Shown: positions 25,416 through 35,061, counted from the first letter of the stretch. The stretch: 64,000 nucleotides of DNA from W0P28-013 sp051870755 (GCA_051870755.1 JBJECE010000018.1:62001-126000); one strand, 5' to 3'. Made by a program: numbers and translations. Notes: a model not told the origin generated them from the sequence alone.

Positions 25416-28400
25416 ATGTTCAAAAAATTATCTTTATTAGTAGTTGCATCTTTGGCGTGCGTGTCGCTGATGGCGGCGCCTGCCAACGCCCAAAAAGTGC
25501 AGAAAGAGTCGCGTTTCGCATGGCTGAAAAGTGTGGAACAGCAGGCTCCGACAAAAGCGCCTGCGGTTGTGCCGCAGCCACAGCGCGAACGTAGCACGGT
25601 CGAACCAAGACCGTTGAGAAGTGTGCAGAATCAACAAAAAAGTTTGTTCAAAGCACCGGTGGTGAGTAACGACACCATATTTATTACTGAACAAGATTTG
25701 CCTTACACCGTCGATACCCGCCTCTCGGCAAACGCGGTGGTGGCGCTGAAACTGTCCGAAAAGACCAAAGTCGCTGTGTCGGTGAGTGCCGAAATGGCCG
25801 GCGAGTGGTATGCCTTGCAGGTCGATGGCGTGCAGGTGGGTTCGGGCATGACCGTGCTTATTCACGAGTGGCCGGCCGGCCAAGTGGCTGTGCTGCCGGT
25901 GGCGAATTACGATCAATATGTAGGGCGCCCGTGCAAACTTGCTTTCAGTGTGGTGGACGATGCCGACATCGTGTCGAGCATCACCGATTTGGCGGTCGAT
26001 ACCGTTAAATCGCTGCCGTTTTCGGCCTCCGAAACCGCGCCGCAAGCCGTGAAATATCTGTACGTCATGACAATGGACGGCTTCGATTTTTATTGTCCGA
26101 TAGCTGCCAAGGCGTTCTACTACCGGGCACCTAAAGATTTGAAGTATGCGATTACGGCGTCGGATATTATCTGTTCGCTGGATGCGGCTTTGACTCCTGT
26201 CATGGAAAATTACGGCACGCCTGCCGTCAATAAAGACGTGAAGGCCGACTCTGTTTCGACCTATGTGGTGCGATCGACCGATGGCACGTTCGAGTTCGAT
26301 ATGAAAGAGGGCGAACTGCCCGCCTATCAACTTAATGGCACACCGGAAGTAACGCAGGTGGAACTGCCGTTCCGTTACGAAGGCACTTTGTCGCATGCGT
26401 GTACCGGAGCGTGGTTGGGCTTGAAATACGATGCCTATGTGTTTACACTGACCAAACAGGCCCGAGTGCGTGTGTATAATTCGCAGTCTGTCTATGTGTA
26501 TCTGTCCGATTCCGATGGCTTTGGGAAAGGATTAAGTTATGGCACGTCCGATGTATTGGAGCCGGGTACCTATGTGGTTGAATGTTACAGTGCTTCTGAC
26601 GAGTTTGCTGCTGTCGATTATTGCTTGTTTATCGATACGGCGGCTGTGGCTTCGTCGGACATTCCGCTTTACGACACCATGCCGTACGATGGCTCGCTTA
26701 CCGTTGGCAAAACAGCGTATGGCACTATCGTTCGTACCGATGGTCAATTTGTTCAGTTGGGCGCTGATTCCTACGCAACCGGCTTTGCCAAAGGGTTCAA
26801 AGTGGAGTTGGAACCGGGCTCCTATCGTGCAGCACTTACTGTGTCGGGCGATGCCGGCGTGGGCAAAGGTGCTGTTTTGGCCGTCTATTCGCAACTGACC
26901 GGCACGCTGACCGACGATATTGTGGATTTCGTTGCTGACTATGTATATGATTATCAGCACCAAACCTCTTGCTCGGTGGCGCGCGAATTTTCGGTAACCA
27001 AGGCGGGTACTTACTATGTGGCGATTGCCGATTGGTTCGACGATTGCTCCAATAACTATGCGTTGTCGGTCGAGAAGTTCGTGCCCGATCACTTCACCGA
27101 GATAACACTGCCGTTTGCTGCCGACGATGTATTGTTTGACCCTACCGATGCCGCTTCGTATTTAGGTTATTTTCAGACCGTAGGCTACGCCTTCCTGGTG
27201 CCGCAAGATACGTTGCTCAAAGTGTCGCTGCAATCAGACAACGGTGAGTTTGGAGCGTGGATTACATCCTCGTTAAATGAGTCTTCGGTTGCCGATGTTT
27301 ATTCGGGCGAGTCGTATGTGTCTGTGCCGGCCGGCTATTGGTATATGCCTATTGTCGAGTGGCGCAATCAAAAAGCGACGTTCAGCATCGCGCTGGAATA
27401 TTCCGACAAACAAATTACGACCGACACCATCACGCTCGACTCGTTGTTGCATGCCGCCAAAGTGGTCGAGGCTGTCGAAAACGAGGCGCTTTTCTTGGGG
27501 TCTAAACCGACCGAGTTGGTCGAAGATATTGAAGGCATAACGCGCTATGCCTACGCCTACAACATGGCGCTCGACTCGGGCGAATGTGTGCGCTTCACAC
27601 GCACCTGCAATTACGACGAATATCTGTTTGTCTATCGTGCTACGACCGATACGTTCGAATTGTGGGATAAATACGACGATTCCTTCCCTCTGATTGAAGC
27701 GAACAGTACCACCAATTACTATTTTGTGGTGTCGTCGTTTGGTGAATGTAGAATGGGCAATATTACCTTGTCGCTGACAAAACTGGCAAAAGACAAAATA
27801 ATCTCGGTGGACTCAGTGCTGAATCATGCCATCGACATCACGCTGCCGTATCACGCCGAGGGTGAGTTCAGTGATGCATCTGCCGATTATTACGAGGACA
27901 GCCGCTATCGCCAAGTGTACCGCGTGCAGTTGACGGAAGGCTCAGTGGCCGAGTTCCGAATGCAGGCCAAGAATTTCAGTTATAATGTTGATCCGAGAAT
28001 TGAATTCTACGATGCAGATACAAATTTGGTCGATTTGGTCGATTATGGGCTCACCATATCTTATGTGTACGCAGTCGATTCAACTGCCTATTATTATGTG
28101 GTACTCACCACTGATGACGAGGGAGGCGAAGGTACTTATTTGTTCGATGCCAACGCTGTGCAGACGACGGTTACCAAGGACGAATTGGTGGCCGCTGCAA
28201 TGCTGCTCGACCAAATGCGCGGCACACGCACGGCCGACAAACCGCAAGCCAATGGCACCGAAGGCTCGTTCGATTGTTGGTACAACTTGGCGCTGGATTC
28301 GGCACAAGTTTTCCTCTTCAGTTTCGAGTCTATGAATAATATAGGCACTTTTGATGTATATAAAAAGGTGGGCGAAACGATGACTGACGTTTCGTGCCCT

Positions 28401-29978
28401 TGGATAGCCGGTAATACATGGTATCTGCAGGCCGATACGGTGGCAACCTACTATTTGAGAATATCTTTAGCCTCCTCGTTCGATAGTTTGACGTTCGACT
28501 ACAAAAAGACGGAACGCTTAGACCAACTGCCGGTTCAAACGGTCGATTCCTATCTGCGGCTGAACGGCGTATTCGATACCGACAACTATCATTTGATGGC
28601 TATAATGGATCAACCGGCCTTGACTACCGACCTGTATAGCGTGCAACGCAACGCCGGCGAGGGACTCGCACTCATGCGTCGTAATACGCGTGGTGGTTTA
28701 ATGGTAATGATATCGGAAACGATGATGAGTAGTGATGGCGTTCAAAATCTGCCCGACGCATCGGCCGCTGTAACGGATTCGCTGATCTTGGCGTCCGATT
28801 GGAATACAACGGTTTACAATCGTCCCGACTACGACTTCTTGTTGCACACCACCTTGTCATTGGATACGATATTAACACATGCACCGGAACTCGATTTCGC
28901 CACTTTGCCTGTCAGCAAAAATGGTACCATCGATCGACTCTTTGCCGAAAATGCTTGGTACTACAATGGCTCTGACAACTATGCCGTATTCGGAGCCTAC
29001 AAGGTGGATATGAAAGCCGGCCAAACACTTCAATTCACAGGCTCCGGCAATTTTGAATATATGATGGAGGTTTATACCTATGACGGCACCGCATTTAATC
29101 CTGTTTCCTATAATAGTGGCTTCGATATGTCGTTCCGGGCATCGAGCGCCGACACCTATTATATTGTATTGCTGACGCAATTGTATGATTATTCGAGCGT
29201 GTTCGACCTGTTGGACGGCACCTACGCTTACACGCTGCAAAACCCGATGGTGCTAACCGAAATCGTCGCTGTTGATGTCGATTGCGCATCTGTCGTAACC
29301 GACGACATCGAATCGGAAGTTGCTGCACGCATGGCTCTAGTCGAACTGCAACTCACTATGACTGCCCAAAACGGCGCTGTCATCAATGTTGCTAACACGT
29401 CGTCGGCTTGGGTGCTCGATGCCGAACTGACCACGGCGTCCTATACCGTAACCTTGCCCGAAGGCTATATCTTTGTCGAAGGTGTTAATCCGACTGTTAC
29501 GGTGCTGGTTAACCCAGTTACTGTCGATGTGCAGGCCGGCGCAAACGGTACCGTATCGCCCGCCGGCAGCAAAGTGGTGCGCCGCAACTCGTCGATGACG
29601 CTCAACATCGCTGCCAACGAAGGCTACGTTGTCGATGCCGTCAAAGTGAATGGCGAACCGGCTTCGTGTGATGTCGTGGGCAAATCGTCCGGCGAATTTA
29701 CTTTTGTGGCCAATCAGAACATGGCAGTCGAAGTAACATTCCGTCTTTCTACGGCCATCGACCAAGTGCTGACGAAACAGGCTGTAGTTTACACGCAACA
29801 GCGCACGTTGGTTATCGATGGTGTTGAGGCCGGAACCGACATCCGCATCTACACAGTGGCCGGCACGCTCATTTGCGCCGACAAAGCCACCTCGACCACG
29901 CAGGCATACACCATGCCGACAGCCGGTTTGTACATTGTACGCATCGGTTTGCAGATCGAAAAGGCTATTTGCAAATAG
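25416..29978 (+). CDS. Large (1520-residue) secreted protein of repeated beta-sandwich modules
   Basis: A signal peptide (MFKKLSLLVVASLACVSLMAAPANAQ) is followed by a proline-rich linker to about residue 80. The body consists of loosely repeated modules that begin with an LP-[FY]-x-x-x-G-like strand (near 199, 317, 421, 564, 809 and 1163). These continue into YxFxL...GxxVxF...Y patterns, resembling pre-peptidase C-terminal (PPC-like) beta-sandwiches. Residues about 1370-1443 look like an InlB B-repeat-type domain (GTVSPAGSKVV, GYVVDAVKVNG). The last 75 residues are a divergent sorting tail (TDIRIYTVAGTLIC, AGLYIVRIGLQ) without YPNP. No catalytic triad or metal site is seen. It is transcribed alone and divergently from the surface operon, and may share regulation with it. 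Export by T9SS is likely but not certain. Confidence 0.82.
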   Translation: MFKKLSLLVVASLACVSLMAAPANAQKVQKESRFAWLKSVEQQAPTKAPAVVPQPQRERSTVEPRPLRSVQNQQKSLFKAPVVSNDTIFITEQDLPYTVDTRLSANAVVALKLSEKTKVAVSVSAEMAGEWYALQVDGVQVGSGMTVLIHEWPAGQVAVLPVANYDQYVGRPCKLAFSVVDDADIVSSITDLAVDTVKSLPFSASETAPQAVKYLYVMTMDGFDFYCPIAAKAFYYRAPKDLKYAITASDIICSLDAALTPVMENYGTPAVNKDVKADSVSTYVVRSTDGTFEFDMKEGELPAYQLNGTPEVTQVELPFRYEGTLSHACTGAWLGLKYDAYVFTLTKQARVRVYNSQSVYVYLSDSDGFGKGLSYGTSDVLEPGTYVVECYSASDEFAAVDYCLFIDTAAVASSDIPLYDTMPYDGSLTVGKTAYGTIVRTDGQFVQLGADSYATGFAKGFKVELEPGSYRAALTVSGDAGVGKGAVLAVYSQLTGTLTDDIVDFVADYVYDYQHQTSCSVAREFSVTKAGTYYVAIADWFDDCSNNYALSVEKFVPDHFTEITLPFAADDVLFDPTDAASYLGYFQTVGYAFLVPQDTLLKVSLQSDNGEFGAWITSSLNESSVADVYSGESYVSVPAGYWYMPIVEWRNQKATFSIALEYSDKQITTDTITLDSLLHAAKVVEAVENEALFLGSKPTELVEDIEGITRYAYAYNMALDSGECVRFTRTCNYDEYLFVYRATTDTFELWDKYDDSFPLIEANSTTNYYFVVSSFGECRMGNITLSLTKLAKDKIISVDSVLNHAIDITLPYHAEGEFSDASADYYEDSRYRQVYRVQLTEGSVAEFRMQAKNFSYNVDPRIEFYDADTNLVDLVDYGLTISYVYAVDSTAYYYVVLTTDDEGGEGTYLFDANAVQTTVTKDELVAAAMLLDQMRGTRTADKPQANGTEGSFDCWYNLALDSAQVFLFSFESMNNIGTFDVYKKVGETMTDVSCPWIAGNTWYLQADTVATYYLRISLASSFDSLTFDYKKTERLDQLPVQTVDSYLRLNGVFDTDNYHLMAIMDQPALTTDLYSVQRNAGEGLALMRRNTRGGLMVMISETMMSSDGVQNLPDASAAVTDSLILASDWNTTVYNRPDYDFLLHTTLSLDTILTHAPELDFATLPVSKNGTIDRLFAENAWYYNGSDNYAVFGAYKVDMKAGQTLQFTGSGNFEYMMEVYTYDGTAFNPVSYNSGFDMSFRASSADTYYIVLLTQLYDYSSVFDLLDGTYAYTLQNPMVLTEIVAVDVDCASVVTDDIESEVAARMALVELQLTMTAQNGAVINVANTSSAWVLDAELTTASYTVTLPEGYIFVEGVNPTVTVLVNPVTVDVQAGANGTVSPAGSKVVRRNSSMTLNIAANEGYVVDAVKVNGEPASCDVVGKSSGEFTFVANQNMAVEVTFRLSTAIDQVLTKQAVVYTQQRTLVIDGVEAGTDIRIYTVAGTLICADKATSTTQAYTMPTAGLYIVRIGLQIEKAICK

Positions 29979-30008
29979 TGACGAAATAGTTGCTGTTAAA
30001 GCATTTTT

Positions 30009-30044
30009 AAGCGACCGGCCGGAGTGTCGGTCGCTTTCTTTTTT
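30009..30044 (+). terminator. Intrinsic terminator after the 1520-residue protein gene
   Basis: AAGCGACCG (30009-30017) pairs with CGGTCGCTT (30028-30036), a nine-pair stem with a ten-base loop, followed by TCTTTTTT. It separates the secreted-protein gene from the ribosomal cluster. Confidence 0.9.
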
Positions 30045-30128
30045 GCGAAATACAAAAAAACTTATCAACAACTTAACGCTCTGATTTTATGACAATTATG
30101 TTCTTTATAGCAAGTTTTTATAAAAACA

Positions 30129-30160
30129 TTTGGTAGTTTCGTAAAAAAGATGTAATTTTG
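30129..30160 (+). promoter_or_regulatory. Promoter of the ribosomal protein supercluster
   Basis: TTTG at 30129-30132 and TAATTTTG at 30153-30160 with 20 bases between. The expected leader to the rpsL ATG is about 50 bases. I found no other equally good promoter before rplQ, so this one may drive much of the 18-kb cluster. Confidence 0.75.
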
Positions 30161-30215
30161 CAAGCCCAAATAGTGGGAAAAGTTAACAATTTTAGTAATA
30201 CAAAAATCAGAAAAA

Positions 30216-30590
30216 ATGCCTACAATTCAACAATTAGTTAGAAAAGGAAGGGTTGTTCTGGAAGACAACAGCAAGGCTCCAGCCTTGGATTCTTGTCCTC
30301 AACGCCGTGGCGTTTGTGTGCGTGTTTACACGACTACGCCTAAAAAGCCGAACTCTGCCATGCGTAAAGTGGCTCGTGTTCGTCTGACAAATGCGAAAGA
30401 GGTCAATGCCTATATCCCCGGCGAAGGACACAACTTGCAAGAGCACTCCATCGTTCTCGTTCGTGGCGGCCGTGTAAAAGACCTCCCCGGTGTTCGTTAT
30501 CACATCGTTCGTGGTACACTCGATACCGCAGGCGTTACATCGCGCACACAACGTCGTTCGAAATACGGTGCTAAACGTCCGAAAAAATAA
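30216..30590 (+). CDS. rpsL: 30S ribosomal protein S12
   Basis: 124 residues, full length for bacterial S12, a decoding-centre protein of the small subunit. The near-invariant PKKPNSAMRK and GGRVKDLPGVRYH blocks are present. The residues where streptomycin-resistance substitutions usually occur are the sensitive forms (K43 and K88 in this numbering), and D89, the site of beta-methylthiolation in many bacteria, is kept. First gene of the str part of the cluster, with its own promoter about 55 bases upstream. Confidence 0.99.
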   Translation: MPTIQQLVRKGRVVLEDNSKAPALDSCPQRRGVCVRVYTTTPKKPNSAMRKVARVRLTNAKEVNAYIPGEGHNLQEHSIVLVRGGRVKDLPGVRYHIVRGTLDTAGVTSRTQRRSKYGAKRPKK

Positions 30591-30665
30591 CCAAACCTAT
30601 TAAATTAACACAAAGTACTAAAAATTGTTTTTGATTTTTTGAGCCTTGATGAGGGTTGAGTAAAT

Positions 30666-30681
30666 GCGTTCGACGGAACGC
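30666..30681 (+). promoter_or_regulatory. Short hairpin in the rpsL-rpsG spacer
   Basis: GCGTTC (30666-30671) pairs with GAACGC (30676-30681) around the loop GACG. It lies in the 140-base spacer between rpsL and rpsG, the place where S7 binds its own mRNA in E. coli. It lacks a T tract, so it is not a terminator. A role in S7 feedback is inference. Confidence 0.4.
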
Positions 30682-30730
30682 GTTGAAGACAAACAGACAG
30701 CCAAAACAAAAACGTAATCTTTATTGAAAA

Positions 30731-31207
30731 ATGAGAAAAGCAACGCCTAAAAAACGGATTATCCTGCCGGATTCCGTTTTTAATGAAGTGATGGTAACGA
30801 AATTCGTCAACCACTTGATGTACGACGGAAAGAAAAACCTCTCTTTTGAAATCTTCTATGGTGCTCTCGATTTGGTAAAAGCAAAATTACCGAACGAAGA
30901 GAAAACTCCTCTCGAAATCTGGAAAACCGCTCTCGACAACATCACACCGCAAGTCGAAGTGAAATCGCGCCGTATCGGTGGCGCTACGTTCCAAGTTCCT
31001 ACCGAAATCCGCCCGGATAGAAAACAATCTATCTCGATGAAAAACTTGATTATCTTTGCCCGCAAACGCTCGGGACATTCGATGGCCGAAAAATTGGCTG
31101 CCGAAATCGCCGACGCATACAATAATCAAGGTGGCGCATTCAAACGTAAAGAGGAAATCCACCGCATGGCCGAGGCCAACCGCGCATTCGCACATTTCCG
31201 TTTCTAA
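30731..31207 (+). CDS. rpsG: 30S ribosomal protein S7
   Basis: 158 residues, normal length. S7 organises the 3' domain of 16S rRNA and contacts E-site tRNA. Recognisable blocks are RRIGGATFQVPTEIRP and the C-terminal KRKEEIHRMAEANRAFAHFRF. It follows rpsL after an unusually long 140-base spacer that holds a small hairpin, and it precedes fusA by 21 bases. In other bacteria S7 represses translation of this operon. Confidence 0.98.
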   Translation: MRKATPKKRIILPDSVFNEVMVTKFVNHLMYDGKKNLSFEIFYGALDLVKAKLPNEEKTPLEIWKTALDNITPQVEVKSRRIGGATFQVPTEIRPDRKQSISMKNLIIFARKRSGHSMAEKLAAEIADAYNNQGGAFKRKEEIHRMAEANRAFAHFRF

Positions 31208-31228
31208 ATCTTCTAAACAAGCAAAGAG

Positions 31229-33346
31229 ATGGCTAAAAAAGATTTGCATTTTACACGCAATATCGGTATCATGGCTCACATCGATGCCGGTAAAACGACC
31301 ACTTCCGAACGTATCTTGTTCTACACCGGTTTGACACACAAAATCGGCGAAGTACACGATGGCGCCGCCACCATGGACTGGATGGAACAAGAACAGGAAC
31401 GCGGCATTACCATTACTTCGGCCGCTACTACCACGTTCTGGAAATACAACGACAACAAGTACAAAATCAACCTGATTGATACTCCGGGGCACGTCGATTT
31501 CACCGTCGAAGTTGAACGCTCGTTGCGTATTCTCGATGGTGCCGTGGCTACATTCTGCGCCGTGGGCGGCGTCGAACCACAATCCGAAACCGTATGGCGT
31601 CAGGCTGACAAATACAACGTGCCGCGTATCGGCTATGTGAACAAAATGGACCGTTCGGGTGCCAACTTCTTCGACGTTGTGCAACAAATCCACGACGTAC
31701 TCGGCGCAAACCCGTGTCCGATTCAAATTCCGATTGGTGCCGAAGAACACTTCAAAGGCATTGTCGATTTGATTCGCATGAAAGCACTCTATTGGCACGA
31801 CGAAACCATGGGCGCCGAATACGAAATCGATGAAATCCCTGCCGAATTGCAGGCCGAAGCCGAAGAGTGGCGCGACAAAATGCTCGAAACTCTCGCCGGC
31901 ATCGACGACGCACTGATGGAAAAATATTTCGACGATCCCGCTTCTATCACCGAAGACGAAATCCGTGCAGCCGTGCGCAAAGGCACACTGTCGATGGAAA
32001 TCAACCCGATTATCTGCGGCTCGTCGTTCAAAAACAAAGGCGTACAACCGCTGCTCGATGCTGTGTGCGCCTACTTGCCGTCGCCGCTCGATACACCGCA
32101 CATCGATGGTACCGACCCGCGCGACCCGGAAAAACAACTGACCCGCAAACCCGACGACGACGAACCTTTGTGCGCTCTCGCGTTCAAAATCGCCACCGAC
32201 CCGTATGTTGGTCGCTTGTGCTTCTTCCGCGTCTATTCGGGACACCTCGATGCCGGATCGTATGTGTTCAACTCGCGCTCGGGCAAAAAAGAACGCATCT
32301 CGCGTATCTTCCAAATGCACTCCAATAAACAAAATCCGGTTGACGTAATCGGCGCAGGCGACATCGGCGCAGGCGTAGGTTTCAAAGATATTCGTACGGG
32401 CGATACGTTGTGCGCCGAAGAGGCTCCTATCGTACTCGAATCCATCGACTTCCCCGATCCCGTTATCGGTATCGCCGTCGAGCCAAAATCGCAAGCCGAC
32501 GTTGATAAATTGGGTATCGGTCTGTCGAAATTGGCCGAAGAAGACCCGACGTTTACCGTTAAAACCGACGAACAATCCGGTCAAACCGTTATCTCCGGTA
32601 TGGGCGAATTGCACTTGGAAATCATTATCGACCGCTTGAAACGCGAATTCAAAGTGGAATGTAACCAAGGTCGTCCGCAAGTGTCGTACAAAGAGTGCAT
32701 CACTCAAACCGTCGATTTGCGCGAAGTGTACAAGAAACAATCCGGTGGTCGCGGTAAATTCGCCGACATCATCGTCAAAGTCGGTCCGGCCGACGAAGAT
32801 TGGACCGGCGGTTTGCAGTTCATCGACGAAGTGAAAGGCGGTAACGTGCCGAAAGAGTTTATCCCGTCGGTACAAAAAGGTTTCCAAACCGCTATGAAAA
32901 ACGGCGTACTCGCCGGCTATCCGGTCGATTCACTGAAAGTTACGCTGGTCGATGGTTCGTTCCACCCGGTTGACTCCGACCAACTCTCGTTCGAAATTTG
33001 CGCACAAATCGCATTCAAAAATGCTTGCGCAAAAGCACGTCCCGCACTGCTCGAACCAATCATGAAGTTGGAAGTGGTAACACCCGAAGAGAGCATGGGC
33101 GACGTCATCGGCGACTTGAACAAACGCCGCGGACAAGTAGAAGGTATGGAATCGAGCCGCACAGGCGCCCGTATCGTGAAAGCAAAAGTGCCGCTGGCCG
33201 AAATGTTTGGCTATGTTACCGCACTGCGTACCATCACATCGGGACGCGCCACCTCTTCGATGGAATTCTCACATTACGCCGAGGTATCGACATCGATAGC
33301 CAAAGCCGTAGTCGAAGAAGCTAAAGGTCGTGTTGATCTCTTGTAA
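31229..33346 (+). CDS. fusA: Elongation factor G
   Basis: 705 residues, the normal size for the translocation GTPase. GTP-binding motifs are intact: AHIDAGKTT (16-24), switch I RGITITSAA (about 58-66), DTPGHVDF (84-91) with the catalytic histidine H88, and NKMD (138-141). Domains II-V follow, including the conserved SGMGELHLE segment and ASIII-type RRGQVEGME. Since the catalytic residues are present, this is the ordinary EF-G and not the GTPase-deficient EF-G2 paralogue described in Bacteroides. It ends the str segment; tuf is not found between it and rpsJ. Confidence 0.99.
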   Translation: MAKKDLHFTRNIGIMAHIDAGKTTTSERILFYTGLTHKIGEVHDGAATMDWMEQEQERGITITSAATTTFWKYNDNKYKINLIDTPGHVDFTVEVERSLRILDGAVATFCAVGGVEPQSETVWRQADKYNVPRIGYVNKMDRSGANFFDVVQQIHDVLGANPCPIQIPIGAEEHFKGIVDLIRMKALYWHDETMGAEYEIDEIPAELQAEAEEWRDKMLETLAGIDDALMEKYFDDPASITEDEIRAAVRKGTLSMEINPIICGSSFKNKGVQPLLDAVCAYLPSPLDTPHIDGTDPRDPEKQLTRKPDDDEPLCALAFKIATDPYVGRLCFFRVYSGHLDAGSYVFNSRSGKKERISRIFQMHSNKQNPVDVIGAGDIGAGVGFKDIRTGDTLCAEEAPIVLESIDFPDPVIGIAVEPKSQADVDKLGIGLSKLAEEDPTFTVKTDEQSGQTVISGMGELHLEIIIDRLKREFKVECNQGRPQVSYKECITQTVDLREVYKKQSGGRGKFADIIVKVGPADEDWTGGLQFIDEVKGGNVPKEFIPSVQKGFQTAMKNGVLAGYPVDSLKVTLVDGSFHPVDSDQLSFEICAQIAFKNACAKARPALLEPIMKLEVVTPEESMGDVIGDLNKRRGQVEGMESSRTGARIVKAKVPLAEMFGYVTALRTITSGRATSSMEFSHYAEVSTSIAKAVVEEAKGRVDLL

Positions 33347-33358
33347 ACAATAAAACAG

Positions 33359-33405
33359 AGAATCGCGGCGCATTAGCGAATGACTCTTAATGCGCTTGCG
33401 ATTCT
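33359..33405 (+). promoter_or_regulatory. Long stable hairpin between fusA and rpsJ
   Basis: AGAATCGC (33359-33366) pairs with GCGATTCT (33398-33405) and, inside it, GCGCATTA (33368-33375) pairs with TAATGCGC (33388-33395): 16 pairs with a small internal bulge and a 12-base loop. It is followed by TCAAAAAAAC rather than a T tract, so it does not look like a plain terminator. It could be an S10-operon leader element or an RNase processing site. Confidence 0.65.
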
Positions 33406-33441
33406 TCAAAAAAACATAATCAGTTAACATCTAAAAACAAA

Positions 33442-33747
33442 ATGAGTCAAAAAATCAGAATCAAACTCAAATCCTACGATCACAATTTGGTCGATAAATC
33501 GGCCGAAAAAATCGTAAAGACAGTGAAAGCTACAGGTGCAGTCGTTAGCGGCCCAATTCCGCTGCCAACACACAAACGTATTTTCACCGTAAACCGTTCG
33601 ACATTCGTCAACAAAAAATCGCGCGAACAGTTCGAACTCTCGTCGTACAAACGCTTGATCGACATCTACAGCTCGACCACACAAACTGTCGATGCTTTGA
33701 TGAAACTCGAATTGCCGTCGGGTGTTGAAGTGGAGATTAAAGTGTAA
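33442..33747 (+). CDS. rpsJ: 30S ribosomal protein S10
   Basis: 101 residues, full length. S10 belongs to the head of the small subunit and in many bacteria also serves as NusE in antitermination. Typical blocks are IRIKLKSYDHNLVD at the N-terminus and GPIPLPTHKRIFTVNRS in the middle. It opens the S10 part of the cluster, 36 bases after the long hairpin described above. Confidence 0.98.
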   Translation: MSQKIRIKLKSYDHNLVDKSAEKIVKTVKATGAVVSGPIPLPTHKRIFTVNRSTFVNKKSREQFELSSYKRLIDIYSSTTQTVDALMKLELPSGVEVEIKV

Positions 33748-33811
33748 TGCCGCGGCATCACGCTTAAACAAACAGAGAATAAATTTACGAAATAACTAAA
33801 ATTTAATTGAA

Positions 33812-34432
33812 ATGCCAGGATTAATTGGAAAAAAAATCGGAATGACATCCGTTTTCAGTGCCGAGGGAAAAAATATTCCATGCACTGTTATCGAAGTTGG
33901 TCCATGTGTGGTTACGCAGGTTAAAACTGTCGAAAAAGACGGCTACAGCGCAATTCAGTTGGGTTTCGGCGACGTGAAAGAAAAACACGCCACAAAAGCC
34001 GAAATCGGACATTGCAAAGCCGCCGGCGCAACCCCCAAAGGACACTTGGTTGAGTTCAAAAGTTTCGGTGATGAATTCAAATTGGGCGACACTATCACAG
34101 TCGACAAAGTTTTTGCCGACGGCGATTGGGTCGATGCAGTTGGCACATCGAAAGGTAAAGGCTTCCAAGGCGTAGTAAAACGCCACGGATTCGGTGGTGT
34201 AGGACAATCGACACACGGCCAGGACGACCGCTTGCGCGCTCCCGGTTCGTTGGGTGCATCTTCTTACCCGTCGAAAGTATTCAAAGGCATGCGCATGGCC
34301 GGCCGTATGGGCGGCGACCGCGTAACCGTACAAAACCTTCAGGTTATCAAAGTAATACCGGAACATAATCTTGTCTTGATCAAAGGCTCGGTGCCGGGTG
34401 TTAAAGGTTCAATCATTTTAATCGAAAAATAA
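33812..34432 (+). CDS. rplC: 50S ribosomal protein L3
   Basis: 206 residues, normal length. L3 starts large-subunit assembly and reaches the peptidyl-transferase centre with the loop around FGGVGQSTHGQDDRLRAPGSLG. The start MPGLIGKKIGMTSVF is the family pattern. Its stop codon overlaps the ATG of rplD by one base (34432), implying coupled translation. Confidence 0.98.
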   Translation: MPGLIGKKIGMTSVFSAEGKNIPCTVIEVGPCVVTQVKTVEKDGYSAIQLGFGDVKEKHATKAEIGHCKAAGATPKGHLVEFKSFGDEFKLGDTITVDKVFADGDWVDAVGTSKGKGFQGVVKRHGFGGVGQSTHGQDDRLRAPGSLGASSYPSKVFKGMRMAGRMGGDRVTVQNLQVIKVIPEHNLVLIKGSVPGVKGSIILIEK

Positions 34433-35061
34433 TGGAACTGAGTGTATATAATATCAAAGGAGAAGACACCGGAAAAAAAATCGTTCTGAACGACGAAATT
34501 TTCGGCATAGAGCCTAACGACCATGCCATCTATTTGGACGTAAAACAATATTTGGCTAACCAACGTCAAGGCACACACAAATCGAAACAACGTAGCGAAG
34601 TGTCGGGTTCGACACGCAAACTCGGCCGTCAAAAAGGCGGTGGCGGCGCTCGTCGAGGCGACATCAACTCGCCACTGTTGGTAGGCGGTGGACGCGTATT
34701 CGGCCCCGTACCACGCGACTACAGTTTCAAATTGAACAAAAAATTGAAACAATTGGCACGCAAATCGGCTTTCTCGTACAAAGCGCAAAACGGCGAAATC
34801 ATCGTGCTCGATACGCTTCAGTTTGATGCACCGAAAACCAAAGATTTCGTTGCAATGACAAATAATTTGAAAATAGCCGATAAAAAAACGCTTGTAATTT
34901 TGCCGGAACCAAATAAATTTGTATATTTGTCGGCTCGTAATATTGCAAAGGCAAAAGTTATAACGGCTTCAGAATTAAATACTTACGAAATTTTGAACAA
35001 CAAAGCTTTGGTACTTACCGAGGCTACAGTTGCCGAAATCGAGCAACATTTTAATGCATAA
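34432..35061 (+). CDS. rplD: 50S ribosomal protein L4
   Basis: 209 residues. L4 lines the peptide exit tunnel through an extended loop; the basic segment TRKLGRQKGGGGARRGD is that loop. In E. coli L4 is the repressor of the S10 operon through a leader hairpin. Whether the fusA-rpsJ hairpin here plays that part is open. It overlaps rplC by one base and its TAA overlaps the AGGAGG in front of rplW. Confidence 0.97.
   Translation: MELSVYNIKGEDTGKKIVLNDEIFGIEPNDHAIYLDVKQYLANQRQGTHKSKQRSEVSGSTRKLGRQKGGGGARRGDINSPLLVGGGRVFGPVPRDYSFKLNKKLKQLARKSAFSYKAQNGEIIVLDTLQFDAPKTKDFVAMTNNLKIADKKTLVILPEPNKFVYLSARNIAKAKVITASELNTYEILNNKALVLTEATVAEIEQHFNA

Noticed and set aside
30887..32887. A 666-codon open frame on the minus strand across rpsG and fusA
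   Set aside because: It mirrors highly expressed genes with strong codon bias, lacks a start signal and gives a protein of no recognisable family. It is antisense noise.
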